DNA of 64,000 bases from Pseudomonas sp. Leaf58 (GCF_003627215.1 NZ_CP032677.1:1121501-1185500), one strand, 5' to 3'. Counted from the stretch's first letter, positions 9,007 through 17,635 are shown. Numbers and translations: made by a program. The notes: a model not told the origin generated them from the sequence alone.

Positions 9007-9606
9007 ATGCTGGACGAGCTACTTCGCCGAATGAGCAACCACCAACCCGCATCACTGGTAACCGACCGACGGTTCCCCGAAGCGGCGGTCCTTTTGCCCA
9101 TTACCCGTAGCGAAGCGCCCGAACTGGTCCTGACCCTGCGCGCCAAGGGCCTGTCCACCCATGGCGGCGAAGTCGCCTTCCCGGGTGGCCGCCGCGACCC
9201 GGAAGACCCGGACCTGGTGTTCACCGCCTTGCGCGAAGCGGAAGAGGAAATAGGCCTGCCGCCGGGGCTGGTGGAAGTGATCGGCCCACTCAGCCCATTG
9301 ATTTCGTTGCATGGCCTGAAAGTGACACCATTCGTCGGGCTCATCCCTGATTTTGTCGAATACCGCGCCAATGATGCCGAGATCGCGGCAGTATTTACCG
9401 TGCCATTGGAGTTCTTCCGCCAAGACCCGCGCGACCATACACACCGTATCGATTACCAGGGTCGCAGTTGGTATGTGCCCAGCTATCGCTATGGCGAATA
9501 CAAAATCTGGGGGTTGTCGGCGATCATGATCGTCGAGCTGGTCAACCTGCTGTTCGATGCCGGCATCAGCCTGCACCAGCCCCCTGAGCGATACATCGAA
9601 AACTGA
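9007..9606 (+). CDS. CoA pyrophosphatase-type Nudix hydrolase
   Basis: A 199-residue Nudix protein. Residues 42-61 (LTLRAKGLSTHGGEVAFPGG) fit the NuCoA signature of coenzyme A diphosphatases, followed by the Nudix box with LREAEEEIGL at 75-84. Family members split CoA or acyl-CoA to 4-phosphopantetheine and 3',5'-ADP. I chose the ATG at 9007; the open frame extends upstream but without family similarity. The neighbouring divergent gene is also a Nudix hydrolase, leaving about 124 bp for both promoters. Downstream comes the gamma-carbonic-anhydrase-like gene after a 45-nt gap, possibly co-transcribed. Confidence 0.85.
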   Translation: MLDELLRRMSNHQPASLVTDRRFPEAAVLLPITRSEAPELVLTLRAKGLSTHGGEVAFPGGRRDPEDPDLVFTALREAEEEIGLPPGLVEVIGPLSPLISLHGLKVTPFVGLIPDFVEYRANDAEIAAVFTVPLEFFRQDPRDHTHRIDYQGRSWYVPSYRYGEYKIWGLSAIMIVELVNLLFDAGISLHQPPERYIEN

Positions 9607-9651
9607 GCGGGGCCTTACCCTGCCGTCTGCGTTGCAGCCTGAGGAGCAACC

Positions 9652-10176
9652 ATGAAATACCGCCTGGGCGACCTGCGGGTCGAGAGCCACCCCACCAGTT
9701 GGGCTGCACCCAACGCCACGCTGATCGGCAATGTGCGCCTGCAGGCCCATGCCAGCGTGTGGTTTGGCGCCGTGTTGCGCGGCGACAACGAGCTGATCGA
9801 CATCGGCGAGGGTAGCAATGTGCAGGATGGTACGGTGATGCACACCGACATGGGCTCGCCGCTGACCCTGGGCAAGGGCGTCACCGTCGGCCACAACGCC
9901 ATGCTGCATGGCTGCACGGTGGGCGACTACAGCCTGGTCGGCATCAACGCGGTGATCCTTAACGGTGCGCGTATCGGCAAGCACTGCATCATCGGCGCCA
10001 ACGCGCTGATTGCCGAGGGCAAGGAAATTCCAGACGGTTCGTTGGTGATGGGCTCGCCGGGCAAGGTCGTGCGCGAACTGACCGAGCAGCAGAAGCGCAT
10101 GCTCGAAGCCAGCGCCGCGCATTACGTACACAATGCCCAGCGTTATGCGCAGGAGTTGGTGGTAGACCATGAGTGA
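9652..10176 (+). CDS. Gamma-carbonic-anhydrase family protein (left-handed beta-helix)
   Basis: A 174-residue hexapeptide-repeat protein of the YrdA/PaaY/CaiE type. Repeating motifs ([48 protein letters not shown]) give a left-handed beta-helix with a C-terminal helix. Three histidines in THMHTD-like and [10 protein letters not shown] contexts sit where gamma-class carbonic anhydrases bind zinc between trimer subunits. Activity as a carbonic anhydrase is not assured; many bacterial homologues have little or none. It has a strong Shine-Dalgarno (GAGGAG, about 5 nt before ATG) and overlaps the next gene by 8 bases, so the two are translationally coupled. Confidence 0.88.
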   Translation: MKYRLGDLRVESHPTSWAAPNATLIGNVRLQAHASVWFGAVLRGDNELIDIGEGSNVQDGTVMHTDMGSPLTLGKGVTVGHNAMLHGCTVGDYSLVGINAVILNGARIGKHCIIGANALIAEGKEIPDGSLVMGSPGKVVRELTEQQKRMLEASAAHYVHNAQRYAQELVVDHE

Positions 10177-10363
10177 CGTTGTAGAGCGGCCGGTGGCCTC
10201 GCCGTGCGTAAGCATCTGCGCATTGGACGAGCAGGATATCTGTACCGGGTGCCAGCGAAGTGTGGCGGAAATTGGCCGCTGGGGGCGGATGGACAACGAC
10301 GAGCGCCGGGCGGTGCTGAAGCTGTGCCATCAACGGGCAGTAGAGGCCGGCCTCATCCTGTAG
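10169..10363 (+). CDS. DUF1289 small cysteine-rich protein
   Basis: A 64-residue protein with the DUF1289 pattern [20 protein letters not shown] followed by EIGRW. Four cysteines are spaced as in a small metal-binding knuckle, but the function of the family is not known to me. It starts inside the end of the upstream gamma-carbonic-anhydrase-like gene. A REP element follows 13 nt after the stop. Confidence 0.85.
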   Translation: MSDVVERPVASPCVSICALDEQDICTGCQRSVAEIGRWGRMDNDERRAVLKLCHQRAVEAGLIL

Positions 10364-10376
10364 GCCGACGCGCAGC

Positions 10377-10408
10377 CCTGTAGGAGCGGGTTTACCCGCG
10401 AACAAGCC
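10377..10408 (+). repeat. REP element (single)
   Basis: CCTGTAGGAGCGGG, then TTTA, CCCGCG and AACAAGCC: the P. putida REP layout with a GCGGG/CCCGC hairpin. It lies between the DUF1289 gene and the VUT-family gene. Confidence 0.85.
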
Positions 10409-10446
10409 AACGGTAATCTGTGCGGCTTGCCCGCAGACTACCCGCC

Positions 10447-10914
10447 ATGTTCTATCTAATTGCCTATATCAGCAGCGTAGTGCTGATCAACTACGCCTTC
10501 TCCAGTGCCCCGCACCTGGACATCATCTGGTCCGCCTGGGGCGGCCTGGTGTTCATCCTGCGTGACATGGTGCAAACCCGCTTCGGCCACGGCGCCCTGG
10601 TGGCCATGCTAGTGGCTCTGGTGCTGTCTTATGTCACCTCGGAACCGGCCATCGCCCTGGCCAGCGCCACTGCGTTCTTCATCTCCGAGCTGATCGACTG
10701 GCTGGTGTTCAGCATCACCCGTCGGCCACTGCGCGACCGCCTGTGGCTGAGCTCGGCACTGAGCATCCCAGTGGATACCTTCATCTTCTTCGGCATGATC
10801 GGTGCCCTGACCCCAGCCGTGATCGGTACTGCCATGGCGTCGAAATTCGCCGGTGTCACCGCTGTGTGGTTGGCCATGGCATTTCGTGCCCGGCGGGCTG
10901 CCGCGGCGGGCTGA
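10447..10914 (+). CDS. VUT-family (DUF165-type) membrane protein
   Basis: A 155-residue integral membrane protein with about five hydrophobic segments (MFYLIAYISSVVLINYAF at the start, then ALVAMLVALVLSYV, FFIFGM-like and PAVIGT segments). Motifs LRDMVQ, FFISELIDWLVFS and SIPVDTFIFFGMIG are those of the VUT/DUF165 family, whose best known members are queuosine-precursor transporters such as YhhQ. The frame is open back to a GTG at 10420, but the ATG at 10447 gives the natural N-terminus; no good Shine-Dalgarno is visible for either. The substrate is inferred from the family only. Confidence 0.78.
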   Translation: MFYLIAYISSVVLINYAFSSAPHLDIIWSAWGGLVFILRDMVQTRFGHGALVAMLVALVLSYVTSEPAIALASATAFFISELIDWLVFSITRRPLRDRLWLSSALSIPVDTFIFFGMIGALTPAVIGTAMASKFAGVTAVWLAMAFRARRAAAAG

Positions 10915-10919
10915 TGGTG

Positions 10920-10925
10920 TAGAAT
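10920..10925 (+). promoter_or_regulatory. purT: Candidate -10 of the purT promoter
   Basis: TAGAAT lies 66 nt before the purT start, directly after the stop of the upstream gene. No convincing -35 hexamer is visible at 16-18 nt. Confidence 0.4.
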
Positions 10926-10990
10926 AGCGGTCCTTTTTCAGCGGGCGGCGCCAAGCTTGGTGTGGCCCCGGATGCCTTCGAGGACCTGAA

Positions 10991-12172
10991 ATGACCCGTA
11001 TCGGAACCCCTTTGTCGCCCACCGCGACCCGTGTACTGCTGTGCGGCTGTGGCGAGCTGGGCAAGGAAGTGGTGATCGAGCTGCAGCGCCTGGGCGTCGA
11101 GGTGATCGCCGTCGACCGCTACGCCAATGCCCCGGCGATGCAGGTGGCGCATCGCAGCCACGTGGTCAACATGCTCGATGGCGTTGCCCTGCGTGCAGTG
11201 ATCGAGGCCGAGAAGCCGCACTACATCGTCCCGGAAATCGAAGCCATCGCCACCGCCACGCTGGTCGAGCTGGAAAACGAAGGCTTCAACGTGGTGCCCA
11301 CCGCCCGCGCCACCCAGCTGACCATGAACCGAGAAGGCATCCGCCGCCTGGCCGCCGAAGAGTTGGAGCTGCCAACGTCGCCGTACCACTTTGCCGACAC
11401 TTATGAAGATTTCGCCAAGGGCGTGGCCGATGTCGGCTACCCATGCGTGGTCAAGCCAGTAATGAGTTCGTCGGGCAAGGGCCAGAGCCTGCTGCGCAGC
11501 GATGCCGATCTGCAGAAGGCGTGGGACTACGCCCAGGAAGGCGGCCGTGCCGGCAAGGGCCGGGTGATCGTCGAGGGCTTCATCGACTTCGAATACGAAA
11601 TCACCCTGCTGACCGTGCGCCACGCGGGCGGCACCACTTTCCTCGAGCCGGTCGGCCACCGTCAGGAGAAGGGCGATTATCAGGAGTCGTGGCAGCCGCA
11701 GGCCATGAGCCCGAAGGCGCTGGCCGAGTCGCAGCGCGTGGCCAAGGCGGTCACCGATGCCCTGGGCGGTCGCGGCCTGTTTGGCGTGGAATTGTTCGTG
11801 AAGGGCGACCAGGTGTGGTTCAGCGAAGTCTCGCCACGCCCGCATGACACCGGCCTGGTGACCCTGATTTCCCAGGACCTGTCGCAGTTCGCCCTGCATG
11901 CTCGGGCCATTCTCGGCTTGCCGATTCCGACCGTGCGCCAGTTCGGCCCGTCGGCTTCGGCGGTGATTTTGCCGGAAGGCCAATCGCAGCAGACCAGCTT
12001 CGCCAACCTGGGCGCTGCCCTGAGCGAGCCGGACACCGCTATTCGCCTGTTCGGCAAACCGGAAATCAACGGTACCCGGCGCATGGGCGTGTGCCTGGCA
12101 CGTGACGAGTCGGTCGAACTGGCGCGGGCCAAGGCGACCCGCGCTGCGCAGGCGGTCAAGGTCGAGTTCTAA
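10991..12172 (+). CDS. purT: Formate-dependent phosphoribosylglycinamide formyltransferase
   Basis: A 393-residue ATP-grasp enzyme that formylates GAR with formate and ATP in purine synthesis, an alternative to the folate-dependent PurN. Diagnostic stretches are [12 protein letters not shown] near the N-terminus, [30 protein letters not shown] (ATP-binding loop), [12 protein letters not shown] and [13 protein letters not shown] at the active site. Length equals that of known PurT proteins. The Shine-Dalgarno is GAGGA, 6-7 nt before the ATG. It is monocistronic and faces an MFS gene on the opposite strand across a repeat-built hairpin. Confidence 0.96.
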   Translation: MTRIGTPLSPTATRVLLCGCGELGKEVVIELQRLGVEVIAVDRYANAPAMQVAHRSHVVNMLDGVALRAVIEAEKPHYIVPEIEAIATATLVELENEGFNVVPTARATQLTMNREGIRRLAAEELELPTSPYHFADTYEDFAKGVADVGYPCVVKPVMSSSGKGQSLLRSDADLQKAWDYAQEGGRAGKGRVIVEGFIDFEYEITLLTVRHAGGTTFLEPVGHRQEKGDYQESWQPQAMSPKALAESQRVAKAVTDALGGRGLFGVELFVKGDQVWFSEVSPRPHDTGLVTLISQDLSQFALHARAILGLPIPTVRQFGPSASAVILPEGQSQQTSFANLGAALSEPDTAIRLFGKPEINGTRRMGVCLARDESVELARAKATRAAQAVKVEF

Positions 12173-12207
12173 GCTGCAAGCTGCAAGCTGCAAGCTGCAA
12201 GCTGCAA
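12173..12207 (+). repeat. Five tandem copies of the heptamer GCTGCAA
   Basis: Five exact head-to-tail copies of GCTGCAA start on the base after the purT stop codon. A sixth partial unit runs into the hairpin that follows. Confidence 0.95.
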
Positions 12208-12230
12208 GAGGATGCGCATCTCTTGCAGCT
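12200..12230. terminator. Bidirectional hairpin between purT and the MFS gene
   Basis: AGCTGCAAGA (12200-12209) pairs perfectly with TCTTGCAGCT (12221-12230). Between them, after a single bulged G, lies the self-complementary GATGCGCATC. The structure would form in transcripts from both convergent genes. There is no clear T-tract. Confidence 0.6.
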
Positions 12231-12243
12231 TGAGGCTTGAGGC

Positions 12244-13545
12244 TTACAGCTCGCTATCGCGGGTCTCTTTCAGGCACAGCACAGCAATCAAGCTGATCAC
12301 CGCCGCCGCCGACACATACCCCCCCACCCAGCTCAACCCACCCATGCTCACCAGCTTCTGGGCAAAGAACGGCGCTGCCGAGGCCCCGACGATGCCGCCC
12401 AGGTTGTACGCCGCCGAAGCGCCGGTATAACGCACGTGAGTAGGGAACAGCTCAGGCAGCAAGGCCCCCATTGGCGCAAAGGTCACGCCCATAAGGAACA
12501 GCTCGATGGCCAGGAACAGCGCTACGCCAGTGGTCGAGCCCGAAGTCAGTAGCGGCTCCATGGTAAAGCCCGAAGCGACTGCCAGCAGGCCGCCAACCAG
12601 CAACACCGGCTTACGCCCGTAACGGTCACTGAGCCAGGCCGACAACGGCGTAGCCAGGGCCATGAACACCACGGCGAAACACAGCAGGCCTAGGAACGTC
12701 TCGCGGCTGTAGCCCAGCGTGGTCACGCCGTAGCTCAGCGAGAACACCGTGGAAATGTAGAACAGTGCATAACACACCACCATCGCGGCAGCGCCGAGCA
12801 GGGTCGGGCACCAGTGCTTGGCGAACAGGTCTACCACCGGCATTTTCACGCGCTCCTGGCGCGCTACGGCTTTGGCGAACACCGGGCTCTCTTCAAGCTT
12901 GAGGCGCACATACAAGCCTACCAGCACCAGCGCGGCACTGAGCAAGAACGGAATGCGCCAGCCCCAGTCGCGGAACTGTTCGTCGCTGAGCGTCAACGCC
13001 AAGGTCAGGAACAGGCCGTTGGCGGCCAGGAAGCCGATGGAGGGGCCAAGCTGCGGGAACATGCCAAACCAGGCACGCTTGCCTGCGGGTGCGTTTTCGG
13101 TGGCCAGCAAGGCCGCACCACCCCATTCGCCACCCAGGCCCAGGCCTTGGCCAAAGCGCAGCAGGCAGAGAATGATCGGCGCCCACACGCCAATGCTGTC
13201 ATAGCCGGGCAACACGCCGATGGCCGTGGTGGACACGCCCATTAGCAACAGCGAGGCGACCAGGGTCGACTTGCGGCCGATGCGGTCGCCAAAGTGGCCG
13301 AACAGTGCCGAGCCCAGCGGCCGGGCGAGGAAGGCGATGCCGAAGGTGAGGAAGGCCGCCAGCATCTGCGCGGTGCCCGACTCGGAGGGGAAGAACACCG
13401 GGCCGATTACCAGGGCAGCGGCGGTAGCGTAAACGTAGAAATCGTAGAACTCGATGGCGGTGCCGATGAAGCTGGCAGTGGCTACCCGCGCGGGCGAATT
13501 CACCGGCGCGGTGGGCGCTTGGGCATAGGTGCTGCTGGTAGTCAT
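12244..13545 (-). CDS. MFS transporter, metabolite:H+ symporter (MHS) type
   Basis: A 433-residue inner-membrane protein with about 12 membrane segments. The start at 13545 is chosen over an upstream frame because of family fit. MHS hallmarks are ASFIGTAIEFYDFYVYATAAAL at the first segment, HFGDRIGRKST in loop 2-3, RFGQGLGLGGEWGGAALLATENAP in segment 4 and LSDRYGRKPVLL in loop 8-9, close to the KgtP/ProP/ShiA branch. Such proteins import organic acids or osmolytes with protons; the substrate cannot be assigned here. It is convergent to purT and monocistronic, with about 270 bp of non-coding DNA upstream that probably holds its promoter. Confidence 0.88.
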   Translation of the reverse strand: MTTSSTYAQAPTAPVNSPARVATASFIGTAIEFYDFYVYATAAALVIGPVFFPSESGTAQMLAAFLTFGIAFLARPLGSALFGHFGDRIGRKSTLVASLLLMGVSTTAIGVLPGYDSIGVWAPIILCLLRFGQGLGLGGEWGGAALLATENAPAGKRAWFGMFPQLGPSIGFLAANGLFLTLALTLSDEQFRDWGWRIPFLLSAALVLVGLYVRLKLEESPVFAKAVARQERVKMPVVDLFAKHWCPTLLGAAAMVVCYALFYISTVFSLSYGVTTLGYSRETFLGLLCFAVVFMALATPLSAWLSDRYGRKPVLLVGGLLAVASGFTMEPLLTSGSTTGVALFLAIELFLMGVTFAPMGALLPELFPTHVRYTGASAAYNLGGIVGASAAPFFAQKLVSMGGLSWVGGYVSAAAVISLIAVLCLKETRDSEL

Positions 13546-13818
13546 TAAGTAGGTCCCTAACAGTCTGGTCCGGCTCCATGGGTTAGCCTCGCGACGGTGT
13601 GCTGCAAAGGGCAGGCACGCTTGCGCGGGCGCCGGAGCGTTTTGTTGTTGTGTGCGCCCGACTGACGATAGCCCCAGGGGGGTAGGGGCGGGCGCGGGCA
13701 CTGTTCGGGGTGTTGAAGCAGGACCGCAGGGCGTGTCAGTGGAGCGGACTGGCCGTGGGGCGCCGAGTGCGGGTAGCAGGCGTTACGGCGGGGCTGGGTA
13801 AGCGTGACCCGAGTATAG

Positions 13819-15024
13819 CTATCGGCTCACGGTCCACACCAGCACCTTGCTGGCGCAATTGTCCTCGGTTTCGAGGATTTCCAGGCGATAGCGGCCGATC
13901 TTCAGGCAAACGGCGCTTTCCGGGATGCTCTCCAGCGCTTCGGTGACCAGCCCGTTGAGGGTTTTTGGCCCGCCGTCGCAGGGCAGGTGCCAGCCCAGGG
14001 TGCGGTTGATCTCGCGCAGCGAAGCGGTGCCGTCGATGACGAAGGTGCCATCGGGCTGTGGGTGAACATGCGGGTTCTCAAGGCTCTGCTCGTCCTCGAA
14101 CTCGCCGACGATCTCTTCGAGGATGTCTTCCAGGGTAACGATGCCCTGCACCTCGCCGTACTCGTCCACCACCACGCCCAGGCGGCGTTGCTGTTTGTGG
14201 AAATTCAGCAGTTGCATTTGCAGGGGCGTGCTTTCCGGGACGAAGTACGGCTCGTAGCAGGCGCCATGAAGGGCTTCGAGGGTGAGCTCGGCTTTGGGTA
14301 GCAGGTGGCTGATCAGCTTGGTATTGAGGATCGCCTCTACCTGGTTGATATCGTTGTGGTAGACCGGCAGGCGAGTGTGGCGGCTGACGATCAGTTGCTC
14401 GATGATGCGCTGGAGTGGCTCGTCCAGGTTGATGCCATCGACTTCGTTGCGCGGCACCAGGATGTCGTTGACGGTAACTTTGTCCAGCGATTGCAGGCCG
14501 TCGAGCAGGCTGTGCCGGGGCGGCTCGCGCTCTTCGTCCTCGTCGAAGTGGTCGTTTTCCTGTGGGTGCAGGGCGACCGCTGTCGGCTGCACCCGGAACG
14601 GCCGCAAGATCAGCTTGGCGCAGCCGTCGAGCAGGCAGGCAAAGGGTTGCAGCAGCGCAAGGGGCGCCTTCAGCAAGCTGACACCCAGGCTCACCAGTGC
14701 CTGCGGGTTGCGCCGGGCCAGGCGCCGAGGCAAGAACTCGGCAAAAACCAGCAAGGCCAAAGAGGCGCCCAGGCCGGCCAGCCAGAAGCCGTGCTCACCG
14801 CTGTAGCGCTGGCCGATCAGGCAGGCCAGGCCCAGTACCAGCAATTTGCCGAGGCTGGCGCACAGTACCAGCGCCTGGGCTTGCAAGGGTGGGTGCCCAT
14901 CGTCGCCATTGCGCAACGAGCCATTGAGCTGCACGCGGGCGGCATCCACGGCGGTGAACAGCGCCGCCCAGAGCAGCGCCAGTGCCAAGGTACCCAGTAG
15001 CGGTGCGTAGGGCAGGGTGTCCAT
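13819..15024 (-). CDS. CorC/HlyC-type membrane protein with DUF21 and CBS domains
   Basis: A 401-residue protein. An N-terminal DUF21/CNNM-like membrane region (about 1-140, several hydrophobic segments, with FAEFLPRRLARRNP) is followed by a CBS pair (about 180-310: VNDILVPRNEVDGI, DEYGEVQGIVTLEDILEEIVGE). A C-terminal CorC_HlyC transporter-associated domain closes it (about 325-400, FVIDGTASLREINRTLGW). Family members are linked to magnesium or cobalt efflux and cation homeostasis. The gene follows the CcsA-like gene by 9 nt, so the two are co-transcribed, an arrangement I recall from many gammaproteobacteria beside ffh. Confidence 0.88.
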   Translation of the reverse strand: MDTLPYAPLLGTLALALLWAALFTAVDAARVQLNGSLRNGDDGHPPLQAQALVLCASLGKLLVLGLACLIGQRYSGEHGFWLAGLGASLALLVFAEFLPRRLARRNPQALVSLGVSLLKAPLALLQPFACLLDGCAKLILRPFRVQPTAVALHPQENDHFDEDEEREPPRHSLLDGLQSLDKVTVNDILVPRNEVDGINLDEPLQRIIEQLIVSRHTRLPVYHNDINQVEAILNTKLISHLLPKAELTLEALHGACYEPYFVPESTPLQMQLLNFHKQQRRLGVVVDEYGEVQGIVTLEDILEEIVGEFEDEQSLENPHVHPQPDGTFVIDGTASLREINRTLGWHLPCDGGPKTLNGLVTEALESIPESAVCLKIGRYRLEILETEDNCASKVLVWTVSR

Positions 15025-15033
15025 GGGCCGCAG

Positions 15034-15843
15034 TCAGATATGCAGGATGAATTCGCGAACCAGCTTGCTGCCGAAATAGGCCAGCATCAGCAGGCAGAAA
15101 CCGGCCAGCGTCCAGCGGATGGCCATGTGCCCTCGCCAGCCCAGGCGGGTGCGGCCCCACAGCAGCACGCTGAACACCACCCAGGCGACACAGGCCAGCA
15201 AGGTTTTGTGCACCAGGTGTTGGGCGAACAGGTTGTCGAGGAACAGCCAGCCGGAAATCAGCGACAACGACAACAGGCACCAGCCAGCCCAAAGGAAGCC
15301 GAACAGCAGGCTTTCCATGGTTTGCAGCGGTGGGAAGTTGCGGATCATGCCGGACGGGTGCTTGTTTTTCAGCTGGCGGTCCTGCAGCAGCAACAGCAGC
15401 GCCTGGAACACCGCAATGGTGAACAGCCCGTAGGCCAGGATCGACAGCAGGATATGCGCGAGGATGCCCGGCTCTTCGTTAATCAGTGGCACCGTGCCGG
15501 GGGGCGCGAACTGGGCCAGCAGCGCGGTCACCGCGCCCAGCGGGAACAGCAGCACCAGCAGGTTTTCCACCGGTATACGCAAGCACGCCAGCAGGGTCAG
15601 GGTGATGACCGCTACGGCGATCAGGCTGGCAGCACTGAAGAAGTCCAGGCTCAGGCCCAGCGGGGTGAGCAGCTGGAAGAACAGCGCTCCGGCCTGGGCG
15701 AGCACCGCTACGGCACCCAGCAGGGCAAGCAGCCGTTTGTCGGCCTTACGGTTCTGGGCCAGGTGCGAGCCCTGGTATATGGCCGCAGCTATATAGAGGC
15801 CGGCGGCGATCAGGTTGGGGATGAGGCTGGGTGAGGAGAACAT
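15034..15843 (-). CDS. CcsA/CcmC-like cytochrome c assembly membrane protein (YpjD type)
   Basis: A 269-residue protein with about eight hydrophobic segments, starting at the ATG at 15843 (CAGGACT upstream). The conserved part PGILAHILLSILAYGLFTIA, HPSG and QHLVHKTLLACVAWVVFSVLLWGRTRLGWRGHMAIRW carries the histidines and tryptophans of the CcsA/CcmC haem-handling fold. E. coli YpjD, also next to ffh, belongs here. A role in haem delivery or cytochrome maturation is family inference; no experimental role is clear to me. It is divergent from ffh and upstream of the CorC-like gene in the same operon. Confidence 0.82.
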   Translation of the reverse strand: MFSSPSLIPNLIAAGLYIAAAIYQGSHLAQNRKADKRLLALLGAVAVLAQAGALFFQLLTPLGLSLDFFSAASLIAVAVITLTLLACLRIPVENLLVLLFPLGAVTALLAQFAPPGTVPLINEEPGILAHILLSILAYGLFTIAVFQALLLLLQDRQLKNKHPSGMIRNFPPLQTMESLLFGFLWAGWCLLSLSLISGWLFLDNLFAQHLVHKTLLACVAWVVFSVLLWGRTRLGWRGHMAIRWTLAGFCLLMLAYFGSKLVREFILHI

Positions 15844-15889
15844 AAGTCCTGAATGGCGAGCCTTTAAAGAGACGGAGTTTGGCATAGTG

Positions 15890-15964
15890 AGCTGCAAGCT
15901 GGAAGCCGCAAGCCACAAGCGAGGGCCGATGCGCGGTAGGGCTGCTTTTCTTGAGGCTTGCAGC
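15890..15964. repeat. Degenerate GCTGCAAG-type repeat and inverted repeat
   Basis: AGCTGCAAGCTGGAAGCCGCAAG at the left and TTGAGGCTTGCAGC at the right form an imperfect inverted repeat. They use the same words as the element after purT. It lies between the divergent CcsA-like gene and ffh. Confidence 0.6.
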
Positions 15965-16007
15965 ATGCCGCTCGGAAGCCAAGGTGTGCGCCGCCGCCGC
16001 ACTTCGC

Positions 16008-16013
16008 TATAAT
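16008..16013 (+). promoter_or_regulatory. ffh: -10 element of the ffh promoter
   Basis: A perfect TATAAT lies 84 nt before the ffh start. No good -35 is seen at the usual distance. Confidence 0.55.
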
Positions 16014-16097
16014 CGCCGCCTTGCTGTGCCCCGCGGGTATGCATTCCCCTTGGGCACCTGACAAACCTCGGCTTTTACTGGGCCTGAAAGGATCACC

Positions 16098-17474
16098 ATG
16101 TTCGAAAACCTGACCGACCGCCTGTCACAGACGCTGCGCCATGTCACCGGCAAGGCCAAGCTGACCGAAGACAACATCAAGGACACGCTGCGCGAAGTGC
16201 GCATGGCCCTGCTCGAAGCCGACGTTGCCCTGCCGGTGGTCAAGGATTTCGTCAACAGCGTCAAGGACCGTGCGGTCGGCACCGAAGTGTCGCGCAGCCT
16301 GACCCCGGGCCAGGCGTTCGTGAAAATCGTCCAGGCTGAGCTGGAAAGCCTGATGGGCGCGGCCAACGAAGACCTCGCACTGAATGCCGCCCCGCCCGCC
16401 GTGGTGCTGATGGCCGGCCTGCAGGGTGCGGGCAAGACCACCACCGCCGGCAAGCTTGCGCGCTTCCTTAAAGAGCGCAAGAAAAAGAGCGTGATGGTGG
16501 TGTCCGCCGACGTCTACCGCCCGGCGGCGATCAAACAGCTGGAAACCCTGGCCAACGACATCGGCGTTACCTTCTTCCCGTCCGACATCAGCCAGAAACC
16601 GGTGGCCATCGCTGAAGCGGCCATTCGCGAAGCCAAGCTCAAGTTCATCGACGTGGTCATCGTCGACACCGCCGGCCGTTTGCACATCGACGCCGACATG
16701 ATGCACGAGATCAAGGCCCTGCACGCCGCGGTCAAGCCGATCGAGACCCTGTTCGTGGTCGATGCCATGACCGGCCAGGACGCCGCCAACACCGCCAAGG
16801 CGTTTGGCGAGGCGCTGCCGCTGACCGGCGTGGTGCTGACCAAGGTCGACGGTGATGCCCGTGGTGGTGCGGCGCTGTCGGTGCGGGCCATTACCGGCAA
16901 GCCGATCAAGTTCATTGGTATGGGCGAGAAGACCGAGGCCCTCGAGCCGTTCCACCCCGACCGTGTCGCCTCGCGCATCCTCGGCATGGGTGACGTGCTC
17001 AGCCTGATCGAGCAGGCCGAGCAGAACATCGACAAGGCCAAGGCCGACAAGCTGGCCAAGAAGCTTAAGAAAGGCAAGGGCTTCGACCTCGAAGACTTCC
17101 GCGACCAGCTGCAACAAATGAAGAACATGGGCGGCCTTGGCGGCTTGATGGACAAGCTGCCGAGCATCGGCGGGGTCAACTTGTCGCAGATGGGCAACGC
17201 CCAGGGCGCGGCCGAGAAGCAGTTCAAGCAGATGGAAGCGATCATCAACTCCATGACCCCGGCCGAGCGCCGCGACCCCGACCTGATCAGCGGTTCGCGC
17301 AAGCGCCGTATCGCCCTGGGTTCCGGTACCCAGGTGCAGGACATCGGCCGGCTGATCAAACAGCACAAGCAGATGCAGAAGATGATGAAGAAGTTCTCTG
17401 CAAAGGGCGGCATGGCCAAGATGATGCGCGGCCTGGGCGGGATGCTGCCAGGCGGCGGCATGCCGAAGCTGTAA
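16098..17474 (+). CDS. ffh: Signal recognition particle protein Ffh
   Basis: A 458-residue SRP54 GTPase that, with 4.5S RNA, targets nascent membrane proteins to FtsY and SecYEG. The N domain (1-90) is followed by the G domain with LQGAGKTTTAGKLA (P-loop, about 105-118), VVSADVYRPAAIKQLE, DTAGRLHID and TKVDGDARGGAAL. The methionine-rich M domain (about 300-458) includes LQQMKNMGGLG, GSRKRRIALGSG, the RNA-binding helix-turn-helix, and a Met/Gly-rich tail. Shine-Dalgarno GAAAGGA is well placed. It is followed by a 30-bp palindrome and then the rpsP operon. Confidence 0.98.
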   Translation: MFENLTDRLSQTLRHVTGKAKLTEDNIKDTLREVRMALLEADVALPVVKDFVNSVKDRAVGTEVSRSLTPGQAFVKIVQAELESLMGAANEDLALNAAPPAVVLMAGLQGAGKTTTAGKLARFLKERKKKSVMVVSADVYRPAAIKQLETLANDIGVTFFPSDISQKPVAIAEAAIREAKLKFIDVVIVDTAGRLHIDADMMHEIKALHAAVKPIETLFVVDAMTGQDAANTAKAFGEALPLTGVVLTKVDGDARGGAALSVRAITGKPIKFIGMGEKTEALEPFHPDRVASRILGMGDVLSLIEQAEQNIDKAKADKLAKKLKKGKGFDLEDFRDQLQQMKNMGGLGGLMDKLPSIGGVNLSQMGNAQGAAEKQFKQMEAIINSMTPAERRDPDLISGSRKRRIALGSGTQVQDIGRLIKQHKQMQKMMKKFSAKGGMAKMMRGLGGMLPGGGMPKL

Positions 17475-17484
17475 CACCTGATTC

Positions 17485-17514
17485 GGGCGCCTGCCTCTGC
17501 AGAGGCAGGCGCCC
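17485..17514 (+). terminator. 30-bp perfect palindrome after ffh
   Basis: GGGCGCCTGCCTCTG and its exact reverse complement lie directly adjacent, 10 nt after the ffh stop. It is a very strong potential hairpin, but without a T-tract, so it could act as an mRNA 3' stabiliser as well as a terminator. Confidence 0.65.
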
Positions 17515-17605
17515 AGAACCCCGCTACGGCGGGCCAACGGCCGTGGATTTCGCGGCTTAACCAGCAAATCTGATCGGTAAGGCAAGGCCTTGCCGAAAAA
17601 GTCAT

Positions 17606-17635
17606 TTGCAAATGTCCGTGTATTCCCTGAGAATA
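17606..17635 (+). promoter_or_regulatory. rpsP: Candidate promoter of the rpsP operon
   Basis: TTGCAA (17606-17611) and AGAATA (17630-17635) are separated by 18 nt, about 75 nt before the rpsP start. A small hairpin with arms GGCAC/GTGCC follows in the leader. Confidence 0.4.

Noticed and set aside
10384..10446. PreQ1 riboswitch upstream of the VUT-family gene
   Set aside because: The region is occupied by a REP element, and I could not find the preQ1-I A-rich tail or loop pattern.
12173..12250. Attachment site or integron-like site near purT
   Set aside because: There is no recombinase or cargo nearby; the structure is explained by heptamer repeats plus a hairpin.
16125..17585. 486-codon reverse frame opposite ffh
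   Set aside because: It has no recognisable domain and is fully inside the conserved ffh gene.
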